Origin: an uncultured beta proteobacterium
GTDB taxonomy: Bacteria; Pseudomonadota; Gammaproteobacteria; Burkholderiales; SG8-41
DNA length: 64,000 nucleotides
Direction: 5' to 3'
Assembly (NCBI GenBank): GCA_903889565.1
Contig: CAISYC010000071.1
Span: 62,001 to 126,000, forward strand
Positions 29,038 to 38,270 of the stretch are shown here, one piece after another. The notes beneath the pieces are model-generated. The model was not told the origin of the DNA. It was given only the letters and a program-made list of their open reading frames with translations, and searched no databases. The translations under genes were made by a program, and so were the position numbers. Position 1 is the stretch's first letter, and every line of letters starts with the position of its first letter.

Positions 29038-29700
29038 ATGGCTGACATCGCCGTTATTGACTACGGCATGGGCAATCTGCGCTCGGTTTCGAAAGCGATC
29101 GAGCACGTGGCGCCCGGGCTCAGCGTGGTCGTCACCGACGACCCTGCGGAAGTCGCGCGCGCGCAGCGCGTGGTGTTCCCCGGGCAGGGCGCGATGCCCG
29201 ATTGCATGCGCGAGATGGATGCGCGCGGCCTGCGTCAGGCGGTGATCGACGCCGCGCATGCGAAACCGTTTCTCGGCATTTGCATCGGCTTGCAGATGCT
29301 GTTCGAGCGCAGCGAGGAGGGCGACGTCGCCGGCCTCGGTTTGCTGCCGGGGCAGGTGCGGCGTTTCGCCGCCGACGCGATGGTCGATGCGCATGGCGCG
29401 CGGCTCAAGGTGCCGCACATGGGATGGAACCGCGTGCGCCAGTTGCAGCCGCACGCGCTGTGGGACGGCATCGAGGATGATGCGCGCTTCTATTTCGTGC
29501 ACAGCTACTACGTCGAAACCGCGACCCCGGCGCTGGTGTCAGGTCAGACCGACTATCCGCGCCCATTTACCTGTGCGATCAGCCGCGACAATGTGTTCGC
29601 GGTGCAGTTTCACCCCGAGAAAAGCGCTGCCGCCGGCCTGCGGCTGCTCGCCAACTTTGTGCAGTGGCAGCCGTCCGACCGGTTGCCCGAAACAGTCTGA
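29038..29700 (+). CDS. hisH: Imidazole glycerol phosphate synthase glutaminase subunit HisH
   Basis: HisH hydrolyses glutamine and passes ammonia to HisF. The 220-residue protein has YGMGNLRSV at the N terminus, an oxyanion strand FPGQGAMP, the nucleophile Cys82 in GICIGLQM and the His/Glu of the triad in QFHPEKS. It lies between hisB and hisA as usual. The 167 bases that follow before hisA hold no convincing gene. Confidence 0.95.
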   Translation: MADIAVIDYGMGNLRSVSKAIEHVAPGLSVVVTDDPAEVARAQRVVFPGQGAMPDCMREMDARGLRQAVIDAAHAKPFLGICIGLQMLFERSEEGDVAGLGLLPGQVRRFAADAMVDAHGARLKVPHMGWNRVRQLQPHALWDGIEDDARFYFVHSYYVETATPALVSGQTDYPRPFTCAISRDNVFAVQFHPEKSAAAGLRLLANFVQWQPSDRLPETV

Positions 29701-29867
29701 AAGGCCGCCGCTAGGCGAATGCAAATAACGTGGTGTATGATGACTTTCGATTCATTTAAAGACGTGCCGCAGCTTTCCAAAATCGCCGCCATCGCCATCG
29801 TCTTATCTCCAAGCCGCCCGCGCAGCGCCTCCCGAATTCCCCAGAACATTTATAGCAATCACGTAGC

Positions 29868-30617
29868 ATGCTGATCATTCCGGCGATTGATCTCAAGGAC
29901 GGCAAATGTGTGCGCCTGAAACAGGGCGACATGGATGACGCCACGATTTTTTCCGATGATCCCGGCGCGATGGCCGCGCAGTGGGTCAAGCAGGGCGCGC
30001 GCCGCCTGCACGTCGTTGATCTCAATGGCGCCACCGCCGGCAAGCCGAAGAACCAGGCCGGCATCAAGGCCATACTCGATGCCGTCAACGGCGCGATCCC
30101 GGTGCAACTGGGCGGCGGCATTCGCGACCTCGACACCATCGAACATTATCTCGATCTCGGCGTCAGCTACGTCATCATCGGCACCGCCGCAGTGAAGACG
30201 CCGGGTTTTCTGCACGACGCCTGCAGCGCGTTCACCGGCCATGTCTATGTCGGCCTCGACGCCAAAGATGGCAAGGTCGCGGTTGACGGCTGGTCGAAGA
30301 TGACCGGGCACGATGTCGTCGATCTGGCGAAAAAATTCGAAGAGTACGGCGCCGAGGCGCTGATCTACACCGACATCGGCCGCGACGGCATGCTGACCGG
30401 TGTCAATATTGACGCCACGGTTGCATTGGCCAAACACCTGACGATGCCGATCATCGCCAGCGGCGGCGTCGCCAATCTTGATGATGTCACAGCACTCTGC
30501 AAGGTCGAGTCCGAAGGCATCATGGGCGCGATCACCGGTCGCGCGGTTTATCAGGGCACGCTCGACTTTTCCGCCGCGCAGAAACTCGCCGACAAACTCT
30601 CCGGCAAGAAGGATTGA
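29868..30617 (+). CDS. hisA: Phosphoribosylformimino-AICAR-P isomerase HisA
   Basis: HisA is a TIM-barrel isomerase that opens the ribose ring of ProFAR. The 249-residue protein has [16 protein letters not shown] with the catalytic Asp8 near the N terminus and the second Asp in [10 protein letters not shown]. Phosphate-binding glycine motifs ([17 protein letters not shown]) are present. It is followed by hisF after 63 bases. Confidence 0.95.
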   Translation: MLIIPAIDLKDGKCVRLKQGDMDDATIFSDDPGAMAAQWVKQGARRLHVVDLNGATAGKPKNQAGIKAILDAVNGAIPVQLGGGIRDLDTIEHYLDLGVSYVIIGTAAVKTPGFLHDACSAFTGHVYVGLDAKDGKVAVDGWSKMTGHDVVDLAKKFEEYGAEALIYTDIGRDGMLTGVNIDATVALAKHLTMPIIASGGVANLDDVTALCKVESEGIMGAITGRAVYQGTLDFSAAQKLADKLSGKKD

Positions 30618-30680
30618 GAATCGGGAATTGCGCCTGACACGGCGCCTCTGTTCATTCCTGAATTCCCGCGCTGAACCCCC

Positions 30681-31448
30681 ATGCTGGCCAAACGTATCAT
30701 TCCCTGTCTCGACGTCAAAGCCGGCCGCGTGGTCAAGGGCATCAATTTCGTCGGCCTGCGCGACGCCGGCGATCCGGTCGAGGTCGCGGCGCGCTACGAC
30801 GAGCAGGGCGCCGACGAGCTGACTTTTCTCGACATCACCGCCAGCAGCGACGAACGCGATCTGATCCTGCCGATTATCGAGGCGGTTGCCGCGCAGGTCT
30901 TCATTCCGATGACGGTGGGCGGCGGCGTGCGCAGCGTCGCCGATGTGCGGCGTTTGCTGAATGCGGGCGCCGACAAGGTCAGCATCAACACCGCCGCCGT
31001 GCAGAACCCGCAACTCGTCGCCGATGCCAGCGCGCGCTACGGCGCACAATGCATCGTCGGCGCGGTCGATGCGCGGCGCATGCCCGGCGAGGGCGCGCCG
31101 CGCTGGGAAGTCTTCACGCACGGCGGACGCAAGCCGGCGGGTCTCGATGCGATCGAATGGGGCCGTGAGCTGCAGCGTCTCGGCGCCGGCGAAATCCTGC
31201 TCACCAGCATGGATCGCGACGGCACCCGCATCGGCTTCGATATCGAACTGACGCGCGCCTTCACCGACGCGCTCGATATTCCGGTGATCGCCAGCGGCGG
31301 CGTCGGCACGCTGGAGCATCTCGCCGACGGCATTTCACTCGGCGGCGCCGATGCGGTGCTGGCGGCGAGCATTTTTCACTACGGTGAATTCACTGTGCAG
31401 CAGGCCAAAGCCTTGATGGCACGGCGCGGCATCGAAGTCCGTCTCTAA
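30681..31448 (+). CDS. hisF: Imidazole glycerol phosphate synthase cyclase subunit HisF
   Basis: HisF is the synthase half of the HisFH enzyme, a TIM barrel of 255 residues. [15 protein letters not shown] carries the first catalytic Asp and [14 protein letters not shown] the second. Phosphate loops VGGGVR and ASGGVG are intact. It closes the first his block; hisI and hisE come only after two opposite-strand genes, about 1.7 kb further on. Confidence 0.96.
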   Translation: MLAKRIIPCLDVKAGRVVKGINFVGLRDAGDPVEVAARYDEQGADELTFLDITASSDERDLILPIIEAVAAQVFIPMTVGGGVRSVADVRRLLNAGADKVSINTAAVQNPQLVADASARYGAQCIVGAVDARRMPGEGAPRWEVFTHGGRKPAGLDAIEWGRELQRLGAGEILLTSMDRDGTRIGFDIELTRAFTDALDIPVIASGGVGTLEHLADGISLGGADAVLAASIFHYGEFTVQQAKALMARRGIEVRL

Positions 31449-31460
31449 CTGGATTCCCTC

Positions 31461-31495
31461 GCCCCCGCTTAGGGGGAGAGGGTGAGGGTGAGGGG
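31461..31495. repeat. G/C-run repeat with small hairpin after hisF
   Basis: CCCCC (31462-31466) and GGGGG (31472-31476) form a short hairpin, followed by three GAGGG-type units ending at GAGGGGG. This kind of pyrimidine/purine-run intergenic element occurs widely in GC-rich proteobacteria. It sits between the convergent hisF and decarboxylase-like genes and may aid termination. No long T-run follows. Confidence 0.45.
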
Positions 31496-31517
31496 GCGTT
31501 TGCCTAGCGCGACCTCG

Positions 31518-32063
31518 CTACACCGGCGACGGCACCCGCACCGGCACGCGATGCAGCTTCATTCCCATCGATACCGAGCTGTAATAGCCCAGCAGCCCCA
31601 GCACTTCGGCGATGCCGTTGCGGCCGAGCAGCTGCTCGGCGCGGTTGAATACTTCGTCGGAACCGGCACCCGGCGCCATTGCGATGGCGGCCAGATCAAA
31701 AATCGCGCGCTCGCGCTCGTTTTCGAACACCGGCGCCTTGCCCGCGCGCATGGCTTCGAACACGCTCTGCGGATAACCGAGCTTGAGGCAGATGTTCACA
31801 TGCGCCGACCACACGTATTCGCTTTGCCAGTGGTTGGCGACGATGCAGATGACGAGCTCGACCTCGCGCTCGCACAGCGAACCTTTCTTGTTGAGAAAGG
31901 TGCCGATGGTTTCCAGTGCAGCAGCGAGTCGCGGCGAATGGATCCAGATCTTGTAGGGCGCGAGAAGTTTGCCGCGGCCGGCCAGCAGGTCGGCGAACAC
32001 CTTTTGCTGCTCGGCGGTCATTTCGGCTTCGGGGATTTCCTTGAAGCGATTCGGTTCAGCCAT
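31518..32063 (-). CDS. Carboxymuconolactone decarboxylase/AhpD-like family protein
   Basis: This 181-residue all-helical protein shows the CMD-family pattern: REVELVICIVANHWQSEYVWSAHV, where a Glu and a His stand near the usual catalytic stretch, and EVLGLLGYYSSVSMGM near the end. The redox CxxC of AhpD is absent, so a peroxidase role is unlikely. A second member with the same end pattern (VVGYYATNAMLM) is at 41646-42272. It lies on the opposite strand between hisF and hisI. Substrate unknown; related proteins occur in aromatic and lactone catabolism. Confidence 0.8.
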   Translation of the reverse strand: MAEPNRFKEIPEAEMTAEQQKVFADLLAGRGKLLAPYKIWIHSPRLAAALETIGTFLNKKGSLCEREVELVICIVANHWQSEYVWSAHVNICLKLGYPQSVFEAMRAGKAPVFENERERAIFDLAAIAMAPGAGSDEVFNRAEQLLGRNGIAEVLGLLGYYSSVSMGMKLHRVPVRVPSPV

Positions 32064-32180
32064 TGCAATTTCTCCAAACGAGTTCGTGCGATCGTATCAT
32101 TCTCGATTGTCATCGCGCCGCAAGACAGGCAATCTATTCGGTGGATCAGGGCGCTTTGCGCTTAATTTGCCCCGCGACTT

Positions 32181-33005
32181 TTATCTTTCCTGCATGACGT
32201 GGAGAACTTTTTCTACAAAATTGCGAGTTTGGCCAATTTGATCAGTACTGCCGCCATTCGTTGGAAATTTGGGACACGCATGACTCGCTGCCAACAGCCA
32301 AGGCGAGCTGCCACCCGACGTATTGCCCTGCGCTCTATCCATCATGTAGCCGATGCGCTCGGCTACAACTTCATTGGTATAGAGATCGATCACCTTGAGC
32401 GAACTACCGGCGATCCAGTATTCGCGTTCCTCGCGAGTTGAGATGTCATCGTAGGTGACGCCGTAGCGCGGTGGCGGCCCGCCTGTCGGCGTTTTGTCTA
32501 ACGCGAATTTTGTTATCCGTATGGTTCCTCCACCGCTGAGGCCGGACAACCTTTCTTCTACCTCTCTTACCGATCCGGCAAACCGATAACGTTTGCCATT
32601 AGCGGGATCAGTGGCCTCGACATAACGGTAGCCAAGACGAGTCGCCCGATCTGGTTGAGCGAGATACCCGTTGGAATTGCGGCCATACAAAAAGCTTTTG
32701 ATGTATTCGTCCTCGGTCGAGTCGTGCCTATACGGATCATCCAATCGAAACTGATCCCCATAATTTGTTATTCCGAGCCTGATCTTCATCAGCAACACCC
32801 CCTCGACATTCTCCGCCTTGCAATAAATCTTCTCGCCCGCAGTTTTGCAGCGCTCCTGAAACATCGCCTCCGCGGTTGCAAGCCGCGACTTTGCGGTCGC
32901 AGCATCGGGGCGAGTGGAGGGCGCCCCGCCGCAGGAGGCCACGAGCGAGATGAGGGCGATTGTGAGAAAGCACATTTTCCGCAAGCAAAAAAATGGCTGT
33001 TTCAT
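32181..33005 (-). CDS. Lipoprotein of unknown function, lower GC than neighbours
   Basis: The likely start is ATG 33005 with GGTGA 5 bases upstream, giving 274 residues. An N-terminal signal (CFLTIALISLVASCGG) ends in a lipobox with Cys, so it should be a lipoprotein. The body is polar, with Asp/Tyr-rich segments and a Cys pair near 50-60. I do not recognise a family. Base composition and codon use look visibly less GC-rich than in the his genes on both sides, which suggests transfer. An upstream ATG at 33185 would add a basic 60-residue extension and hide the signal, so I rejected it. Confidence 0.65.
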   Translation of the reverse strand: MKQPFFCLRKMCFLTIALISLVASCGGAPSTRPDAATAKSRLATAEAMFQERCKTAGEKIYCKAENVEGVLLMKIRLGITNYGDQFRLDDPYRHDSTEDEYIKSFLYGRNSNGYLAQPDRATRLGYRYVEATDPANGKRYRFAGSVREVEERLSGLSGGGTIRITKFALDKTPTGGPPPRYGVTYDDISTREEREYWIAGSSLKVIDLYTNEVVAERIGYMMDRAQGNTSGGSSPWLLAASHACPKFPTNGGSTDQIGQTRNFVEKVLHVMQER

Positions 33006-33206
33006 TTTGATCACCGTTTTCGATTGATGCGGCAGGGCGCACAACCCGCGCAGTGCGTTGCGCCGCAAGCAATAAATCCGCCCTGCGATTGTGCAAACCA
33101 TAATCCGCCCGGTAACCCTGCGCAATACCGCCAACGGCTGAGTGCACCGCCGCCGCCTTGTCACGGCTGAATGCGGTATCCTCATGCCTGTTCATTGGGA
33201 TTTGTC

Positions 33207-33593
33207 ATGACTGCGCAATGGCTTGAAGAAATTCAGTGGACGGCGGAAGGTCTCGCGCCGGCGATCGCGCAGGACGCGGCGAGCGGCCGCGTGCTGATGT
33301 TCGCGTGGATGAACCGCGAGGCGCTGCAGAAAACGCAGGCAACCGGCGAGGCGCATTACTGGTCGCGTTCGCGCGGCAAACTCTGGCACAAGGGCGAGGA
33401 ATCCGGCCATGTGCAGAAAGTCAAAAGCATCCGCATCGATTGCGACGCGGATGTGATTCTGCTGGCGATCGAGCAGGCAGGCGGCATCGCCTGCCACACC
33501 GGCCGCGAAAGCTGCTTTTTCCGCCGGCTCGATGGCGGCGTGTGGGTGGAAACAGACCAGGTTCTGAAAGATCCGCGGGAGATTTATAAATGA
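33207..33593 (+). CDS. hisI: Phosphoribosyl-AMP cyclohydrolase HisI
   Basis: This 128-residue metal enzyme opens the purine ring of PR-AMP in step three of histidine synthesis. Segments [29 protein letters not shown] and [11 protein letters not shown] hold the Mg and zinc ligands. I chose ATG 33207 by the family N terminus ([11 protein letters not shown]); an upstream ATG at 33171 adds an unrelated leader. It overlaps hisE by 4 bases. It is a separate protein, not the HisIE fusion. Confidence 0.95.
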   Translation: MTAQWLEEIQWTAEGLAPAIAQDAASGRVLMFAWMNREALQKTQATGEAHYWSRSRGKLWHKGEESGHVQKVKSIRIDCDADVILLAIEQAGGIACHTGRESCFFRRLDGGVWVETDQVLKDPREIYK

Positions 33594-33910
33594 GTGATCC
33601 GGACGTTTTGCGCCGACTGTCGGCCACCATCACGGCGCGGCGCGGCGCCGAGGCCAAGAGTTCCTACGTCGCCAGCCTGTTTGCCAAGGGCCACGACACG
33701 ATTCTGCGCAAAGTGGCGGAGGAATCGACCGAAACCCTGCTTGCCGCCAAGGACGGTGATAAACTGCAGATCGTTCGTGAAACCGCCGATTTGTGGTTTC
33801 ATTCATTGGTGCTGCTGGCGTGGCACGGATTGACCAGCGACGATGTGCTGGCGGAATTGCAGCGTCGCGAGGGCATTTCCGGGATTGATGAAAAAGCCGC
33901 CCGCAAGTAG
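33590..33910 (+). CDS. hisE: Phosphoribosyl-ATP pyrophosphatase HisE
   Basis: This 106-residue all-helical MazG-like enzyme removes pyrophosphate from PR-ATP. Family signs are [25 protein letters not shown] and [13 protein letters not shown] with the acidic metal ligands. The start overlaps the hisI stop (ATGA). tatA follows after 33 bases, as in many betaproteobacteria. Confidence 0.93.
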   Translation: MSDPDVLRRLSATITARRGAEAKSSYVASLFAKGHDTILRKVAEESTETLLAAKDGDKLQIVRETADLWFHSLVLLAWHGLTSDDVLAELQRREGISGIDEKAARK

Positions 33911-33943
33911 TGCGCAAAATCGAATTGCAATAGGAGCAGAGAC

Positions 33944-34177
33944 ATGGGTTCACTGAGCATCTGGCACTGGCTGATCGTTCTGGTCATCGTGGTGCTCGTT
34001 TTCGGCACCAAGAAGCTGCGCAACATCGGCACCGATCTGGGTGGCGCGGTCAAAGGCTTCAAGGACGGCATGAAAGCCGGCGACGAGCAGCAGGCGCAGG
34101 CGAAAGCGGAAATCGCCGCTACCGCCAGCGGGCAGACGATCGAAGGCGAAGTGAAGAAGGAATCGTCGAAGACCTGA
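33944..34177 (+). CDS. tatA: Twin-arginine translocase subunit TatA
   Basis: This 77-residue protein has a short N-terminal membrane helix ([14 protein letters not shown]), the [10 protein letters not shown] hinge and an amphipathic helix ([14 protein letters not shown]), followed by a charged tail. TatA oligomerises to allow passage of folded proteins. It opens the tatABC set next to hisE. A client encoded nearby is the Rieske protein PetA. Confidence 0.95.
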   Translation: MGSLSIWHWLIVLVIVVLVFGTKKLRNIGTDLGGAVKGFKDGMKAGDEQQAQAKAEIAATASGQTIEGEVKKESSKT

Positions 34178-34272
34178 CGCCAGTGGAGCGATGCGGCATC
34201 GCCGCCGCCCCCGGCATTCGTCGCGCGCAATGGTTTCCATTTCCCTCCCCGTCATCGCGCACCGCACCCCGC

Positions 34273-34755
34273 ATGTTTGATATCGGCTTTTCCGAGATGA
34301 TCGTGATCGCGGTCGTCGCCCTGGTCGTGATCGGCCCGGAGCGGCTGCCGAAGGTCGCGCGCACGCTCGGCCATCTGTTCGGGCGCATGCAGCGCTATGT
34401 TAACGACGTCAAATCGGATATCTCGCGCGAAATGGAGTTGGAAGAACTGCGCAAATTGCAGGCCACCGTGGAGGATGCGGCGCGCGCGATCGAAACCAGC
34501 GTCACCCAGGAAATCAGCAAAACCGAAAGCGAATTGAACAAGGTGGCCGCCGAAGCCTCGGTCAGCGCGGAACTGCAATCGATCGCGGCCCCGGCTGCGG
34601 TGGAATCCGCACCTGCCGCGGCGCCGGTCGCCGAACCGGTCGTCGCGACGGCAGCACCCGAACCGGCCGCCCCCGCAGTGGCGGCGCCGCAACTCGAACT
34701 CGGCCTCGAGCCGCCGCCGCCATCCGGCTCTTCCACCGCGCAGAAGCAGTCCTGA
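34273..34755 (+). CDS. tatB: Twin-arginine translocase subunit TatB
   Basis: TatB with TatC forms the receptor for twin-arginine signals. The 160-residue protein from ATG 34273 opens MFDIGFSEMIVIAVVALVVIGPERLP, an N-terminal helix with the conserved Glu and Pro, then an amphipathic helix and an Ala/Pro/Glu-rich tail. An in-frame ATG at 34183 would add 30 residues that break the family N terminus. Confidence 0.94.
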   Translation: MFDIGFSEMIVIAVVALVVIGPERLPKVARTLGHLFGRMQRYVNDVKSDISREMELEELRKLQATVEDAARAIETSVTQEISKTESELNKVAAEASVSAELQSIAAPAAVESAPAAAPVAEPVVATAAPEPAAPAVAAPQLELGLEPPPPSGSSTAQKQS

Positions 34756-34783
34756 GCCGCGCGCGGCGTCAGGCGAAACAACC

Positions 34784-35542
34784 ATGACTCAGGATACTTT
34801 CATTTCCCATCTGATCGAGTTGCGCGACCGCATGCTGCGCAGCATGCTCGCGCTGGTGATCGTGTTCCTGTGCCTGTTCCCGTGGGCGAAGGATTTGTAC
34901 ACGCTGCTCGCCCAGCCGTTGCTTGCCGTGCTGCCAAAAGGCGGCCAGATGATCGCCACCGACGTGGTCGGCGTTTTCCTGGTGCCGCTCAAGGTGACGG
35001 CGCTGGTGGCGGTGATGGTGACCATGCCCTATCTGCTCTATCAGATGTGGGCCTTTGTCGCGCCCGGCCTGTATGCGCACGAACGGCGCCTCGTCTTGCC
35101 GCTCGTTTTCACCAGTTCGGTGCTGTTCCTGGCCGGCATGTCGTTCGCCTACTTCGTGGTGTTTCCGCTCGCCTTCCGCGTACTCGCCTCGTTCGCGCCC
35201 GACGGCGTGGCATGGATGACCGATATCGACAAGTATTTCAGTTTCGTGCTCGGCATGTTCGTCGTCTTCGGCGTGACCTTCGAGATTCCGGTCGCCGTCG
35301 TGCTGCTGGTGCGCATGGGGGTGGTCAAGGTCGAGCAGCTGGTCGAGGCGCGGCCCTATGTCATTGTCGGCGCCTTTGTGGTCGCGGCGGTGCTGACGCC
35401 GCCGGATGTGATCTCGCAGCTGCTGCTGGCGTTCCCGCTGTGGCTGCTCTACGAGATGGGCATCATCGCCGCGCGCATGATCGGAAAGGCGGCCGTCGCC
35501 GAAGAGGCGTCCGCCGCAACCGATGCGGCCAGCAAGGACTGA
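34784..35542 (+). CDS. tatC: Twin-arginine translocase subunit TatC
   Basis: This 252-residue six-span membrane protein is the core receptor for Tat substrates. FISHLIELRDRMLRS at the N terminus carries the Glu used in signal recognition. YQMWAFVAPGLYAHERR and the F(E)IP segment in the fourth span region are typical. Its end is only 3 bases from the convergent protease gene, so there is no room for separate terminators. Confidence 0.95.
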   Translation: MTQDTFISHLIELRDRMLRSMLALVIVFLCLFPWAKDLYTLLAQPLLAVLPKGGQMIATDVVGVFLVPLKVTALVAVMVTMPYLLYQMWAFVAPGLYAHERRLVLPLVFTSSVLFLAGMSFAYFVVFPLAFRVLASFAPDGVAWMTDIDKYFSFVLGMFVVFGVTFEIPVAVVLLVRMGVVKVEQLVEARPYVIVGAFVVAAVLTPPDVISQLLLAFPLWLLYEMGIIAARMIGKAAVAEEASAATDAASKD

Positions 35543-35545
35543 TCG

Positions 35546-36703
35546 TTACTGCTGTTCGTCGCGGCGCGGCTTCGGCCGCAGGCCGACGTTGACCGGCAGA
35601 TTCAGTTCGCGCGACTCGCGCTGCACCTTCAGCACTGCCGTCGTATCCGGTTTGAGTGCGGCGATCGCTTCGAGCGTGGTCGGGTAATCCTTCACCGGCT
35701 TGTCGCCGACGCTGAGCAGCACATCGCCCGGTTTCACGCCGGCTTTGTCGGCGGGCCCGCCCGGAACCACTTCGGTGATGAGTGCGCCGGTCGTTTTTGC
35801 CAGTTTCAGCGACTCGGCGAGTTCCGGCGTGATGTCCTGCACGCCGACGCCGACCCAGCCGCGGGTGACCACGCCGTGTTCGATGATCTGTTCCATCACC
35901 TGTTTGGCGAGGCTAGACGGAATCGCGAAACCGATGCCCTGCGAGCCGCCGCTGCGCGAATAAATCGCGCTGTTGATGCCGAGCAGATTGCCGCTGGCAT
36001 CGACCAGCGCGCCGCCCGAGTTGCCGGGGTTGATCGCGGCATCCGTCTGGATCGAATTCTCGAAGGTGCTGATGCCGAGGTGGCGGCCGAGCGCGCTGAT
36101 GATGCCGTGGGTGACCGTCTGGCCGACGCCGAACGGGTTGCCGATGGCGAGCACGACATCGCCGACGCGGGCCTGTTCCGAAGAGGCAAAGGTGATTGCG
36201 GGCAGGTTCTTGACTTCGATTTTCAGCACTGCGAGATCGGTCTCGGGGTCGGTGCCGACCACCCGCGCCTTGGTGCGCCGCGTGTCTGCCAGCGCCACTT
36301 CGATTTCATCGGCGGCTTCGATCACATGATGGTTGGTCAGCACATAACCCTTGTCGCTGACGATGACGCCGGAACCGAGGCTGGACGAGCGCCGCGTCTG
36401 CGCATCGAACTGGTTGCCAAAGAAATAGCGGAACACCGGATCATCCATGAACGGATGCCGCGGCACTTTGGTTTCCTTGCTGGTGTAGATGTTGACCACC
36501 GCCGGGGTCGCCTTGCGCACGGCGTCGCTGAACGACAGCATGCGCTGGTTCGCCGCCGGCGGCGCCGCTTCGCGTGTGGTCACCACATCGACGCCGCGGC
36601 GCGCGCCGTCGCCCAGCAGATCGGGGCGCAGCGTCGACACCACGAACAAAACGGCCAGCGCGATGGTGGTCGATTGGGCGAAGATGAGCCAGAGTCTGCG
36701 CAT
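35546..36703 (-). CDS. degQ: DegQ/DegS-type trypsin-like serine protease with one PDZ domain
   Basis: This 385-residue HtrA-family protease has an N-terminal membrane anchor (about 8-26), a protease domain and a single PDZ domain (about 270-365). The catalytic triad is His126 (TNHHVI), Asp156 (TDLAVLKI) and Ser229 (NPGNSGGAL). An uncleaved-looking anchor and one PDZ are closer to DegS/AlgW than to soluble two-PDZ DegP. Genes in this position in betaproteobacteria are often called degQ or mucD-like. It probably acts in periplasmic quality control or stress signalling. Confidence 0.88.
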   Translation of the reverse strand: MRRLWLIFAQSTTIALAVLFVVSTLRPDLLGDGARRGVDVVTTREAAPPAANQRMLSFSDAVRKATPAVVNIYTSKETKVPRHPFMDDPVFRYFFGNQFDAQTRRSSSLGSGVIVSDKGYVLTNHHVIEAADEIEVALADTRRTKARVVGTDPETDLAVLKIEVKNLPAITFASSEQARVGDVVLAIGNPFGVGQTVTHGIISALGRHLGISTFENSIQTDAAINPGNSGGALVDASGNLLGINSAIYSRSGGSQGIGFAIPSSLAKQVMEQIIEHGVVTRGWVGVGVQDITPELAESLKLAKTTGALITEVVPGGPADKAGVKPGDVLLSVGDKPVKDYPTTLEAIAALKPDTTAVLKVQRESRELNLPVNVGLRPKPRRDEQQ

Positions 36704-36758
36704 GCGGGGTATGTGGTCAGGTTAGAATGCGCACTGCCATCTTGCCGGTGACGGTTTC

Positions 36759-37505
36759 ATGCAGCGCACTGAACTCGATACCTATCTGAACCAGTATCTC
36801 GAGGTTGCCCGGTTCCGCGATTATTGCCCAAATGGGCTGCAGGTGGAAGGGCGCGCGGAACTGCGTTCCATCGTGACCGGTGTTACCGCGTCGCTTGCGC
36901 TGCTCGATGCCGCGCGCGATGCGGGTGCCGACGCGGTATTGGTTCATCACGGGTATTTCTGGCGCGGCGAAGAACCGCGCGTCACCGGCACCCGGCGCGC
37001 CCGCATCGCTTTGCTGCTTGCTCACGACATCAATCTGTTCGCCTTTCATCTGCCGCTCGACGCCCACGCCGAGGTCGGCAACAACGTGCAACTCGCACGC
37101 ATTCTCGAACTGCCGGTGGCGGGGCGTTTTTGCGAGCAGGATATCGCCCTGCATGGCGCGTTCGACGCGCCGCTGCCGCTGTCGGCGCTGGCGCGTCGTG
37201 TCGCCGAGCGGCTCGGCCGCGTACCGCTGGTCATCGGTCGCGATGATCAACCGGTACGCCGCATTGCCTGGTGCACCGGCGGCGCCCAGGGTTATCTGGA
37301 AGAAGCGGTGCGCCTTGGTGTCGACGCCTTTATCAGCGGCGAGATTTCGGAGCAGACCGTGCATCTCGCACGCGAATCGGGGGTTGCCTATATCGCCGCC
37401 GGTCATCATGCGACCGAACGCTACGGCATACGCGCGCTGGGCGAACATCTCGCCGCGCGTTTCGGTCTCGCGCACACCTTCATCGACATCGACAATCCGG
37501 TCTAG
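36759..37505 (+). CDS. Nif3-like dinuclear metal centre protein
   Basis: This 248-residue protein is of the Nif3/YbgI family. Metal-site segments are VHHGYFW near residue 67, HLPLDAH near 100, and [12 protein letters not shown] with AAGHHATER near the C terminus. The family binds two metal ions; it has been annotated as GTP cyclohydrolase 1 type 2, but the physiological role is uncertain. It is transcribed away from the protease gene. A TAGAAT hexamer at 36723-36728 may be its -10, without a clear -35. Confidence 0.92.
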   Translation: MQRTELDTYLNQYLEVARFRDYCPNGLQVEGRAELRSIVTGVTASLALLDAARDAGADAVLVHHGYFWRGEEPRVTGTRRARIALLLAHDINLFAFHLPLDAHAEVGNNVQLARILELPVAGRFCEQDIALHGAFDAPLPLSALARRVAERLGRVPLVIGRDDQPVRRIAWCTGGAQGYLEEAVRLGVDAFISGEISEQTVHLARESGVAYIAAGHHATERYGIRALGEHLAARFGLAHTFIDIDNPV

Positions 37506-37612
37506 GCGGTGCTGGCCGCGGTTTTTTCGATTTCGGCCTGATTCCGGTTTGCGGCGCGCGGCAGATTTGCGCGTGTAATGCCATGAGCAGATAGAGTTTT
37601 TTCAAGTTTTGC

Positions 37613-37641
37613 TTAAGTTTTTCCGCAGCTTTCGCTAGAAT
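37613..37641 (+). promoter_or_regulatory. Candidate promoter of petABC
   Basis: TTAAGT (37613-37618) and TAGAAT (37636-37641) are 17 bases apart in an AT-rich patch, 37 bases before the petA ATG. The -10 is near consensus; the -35 is weak. Confidence 0.45.
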
Positions 37642-37677
37642 GGCGTCTTTTCCTTCCAAATGCCAGCGGGGAATTCC

Positions 37678-38268
37678 ATGTCGGATCAGGAAGTAGACAA
37701 GAGCAAGCGCGTGTTTTTGATCGGCACCGGTGTGGTCGGCGGCATCGCCGCGACTGCCGCCGCCGTGCCGTTCGCCGGCAGCATGCTGCCATCGGAACGC
37801 GCCAAAGCGGCCGGCGCGCCGGTCGAGATTGATATCAGCCAGATCGCACCCGGCGAAATGAAAGTCGTCGAGTGGCGCGGCAAACCGGTGTGGGTGGTCA
37901 ACCGGACCAAGGAAATGCTCGACGGCATTACCAAGACCGATCCGAAAGTGTCGGATCCGAAATCCGAAGTGCCGCAGCAGCCCGAGTACGCAAAGAACGA
38001 ATTCCGCTCGATCAAACCGGAAATCTCGGTACTGGTCGGCGTTTGTACCCATCTGGGTTGCTCGCCGCAGTTCAAGTCGGTGGAGGCGAAGGGCGATATG
38101 GGGCAGGACTGGGAAGGCGGATTTTTCTGTCCCTGCCACGGTTCGAAATTCGATTTCGCCGGCCGCGTGCTTGCGGGTTCGCCGGCGCCGACCAATCTGG
38201 TGGTGCCGCCATATAAATTCGTCGGCGATGCGAAAATCATCATCGGCGACGACAGCAAGGGGGCGTGA
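37678..38268 (+). CDS. petA: Ubiquinol-cytochrome c reductase Rieske iron-sulfur subunit
   Basis: This 196-residue subunit of the bc1 complex passes electrons from ubiquinol to cytochrome c1. The cluster motifs are CTHLGC (123-128) and CPCHGS (151-156), with Cys123/His125/Cys151/His154 as ligands and Cys128-Cys153 as the disulfide. An N-terminal anchor (about 12-34) serves as Tat signal, but the twin-arginine position reads SKRVF, with Lys10-Arg11 in place of Arg-Arg. tatABC lies about 3 kb upstream. The ATG at 37678 gives the family N terminus. Confidence 0.96.
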   Translation: MSDQEVDKSKRVFLIGTGVVGGIAATAAAVPFAGSMLPSERAKAAGAPVEIDISQIAPGEMKVVEWRGKPVWVVNRTKEMLDGITKTDPKVSDPKSEVPQQPEYAKNEFRSIKPEISVLVGVCTHLGCSPQFKSVEAKGDMGQDWEGGFFCPCHGSKFDFAGRVLAGSPAPTNLVVPPYKFVGDAKIIIGDDSKGA

Positions 38269-38270
38269 CC

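Noticed and set aside
29701-29867. A possible small gene between hisH and hisA
   Set aside because: Short frames exist, but none has a good ribosome-binding site, conserved feature or consistent codon use.
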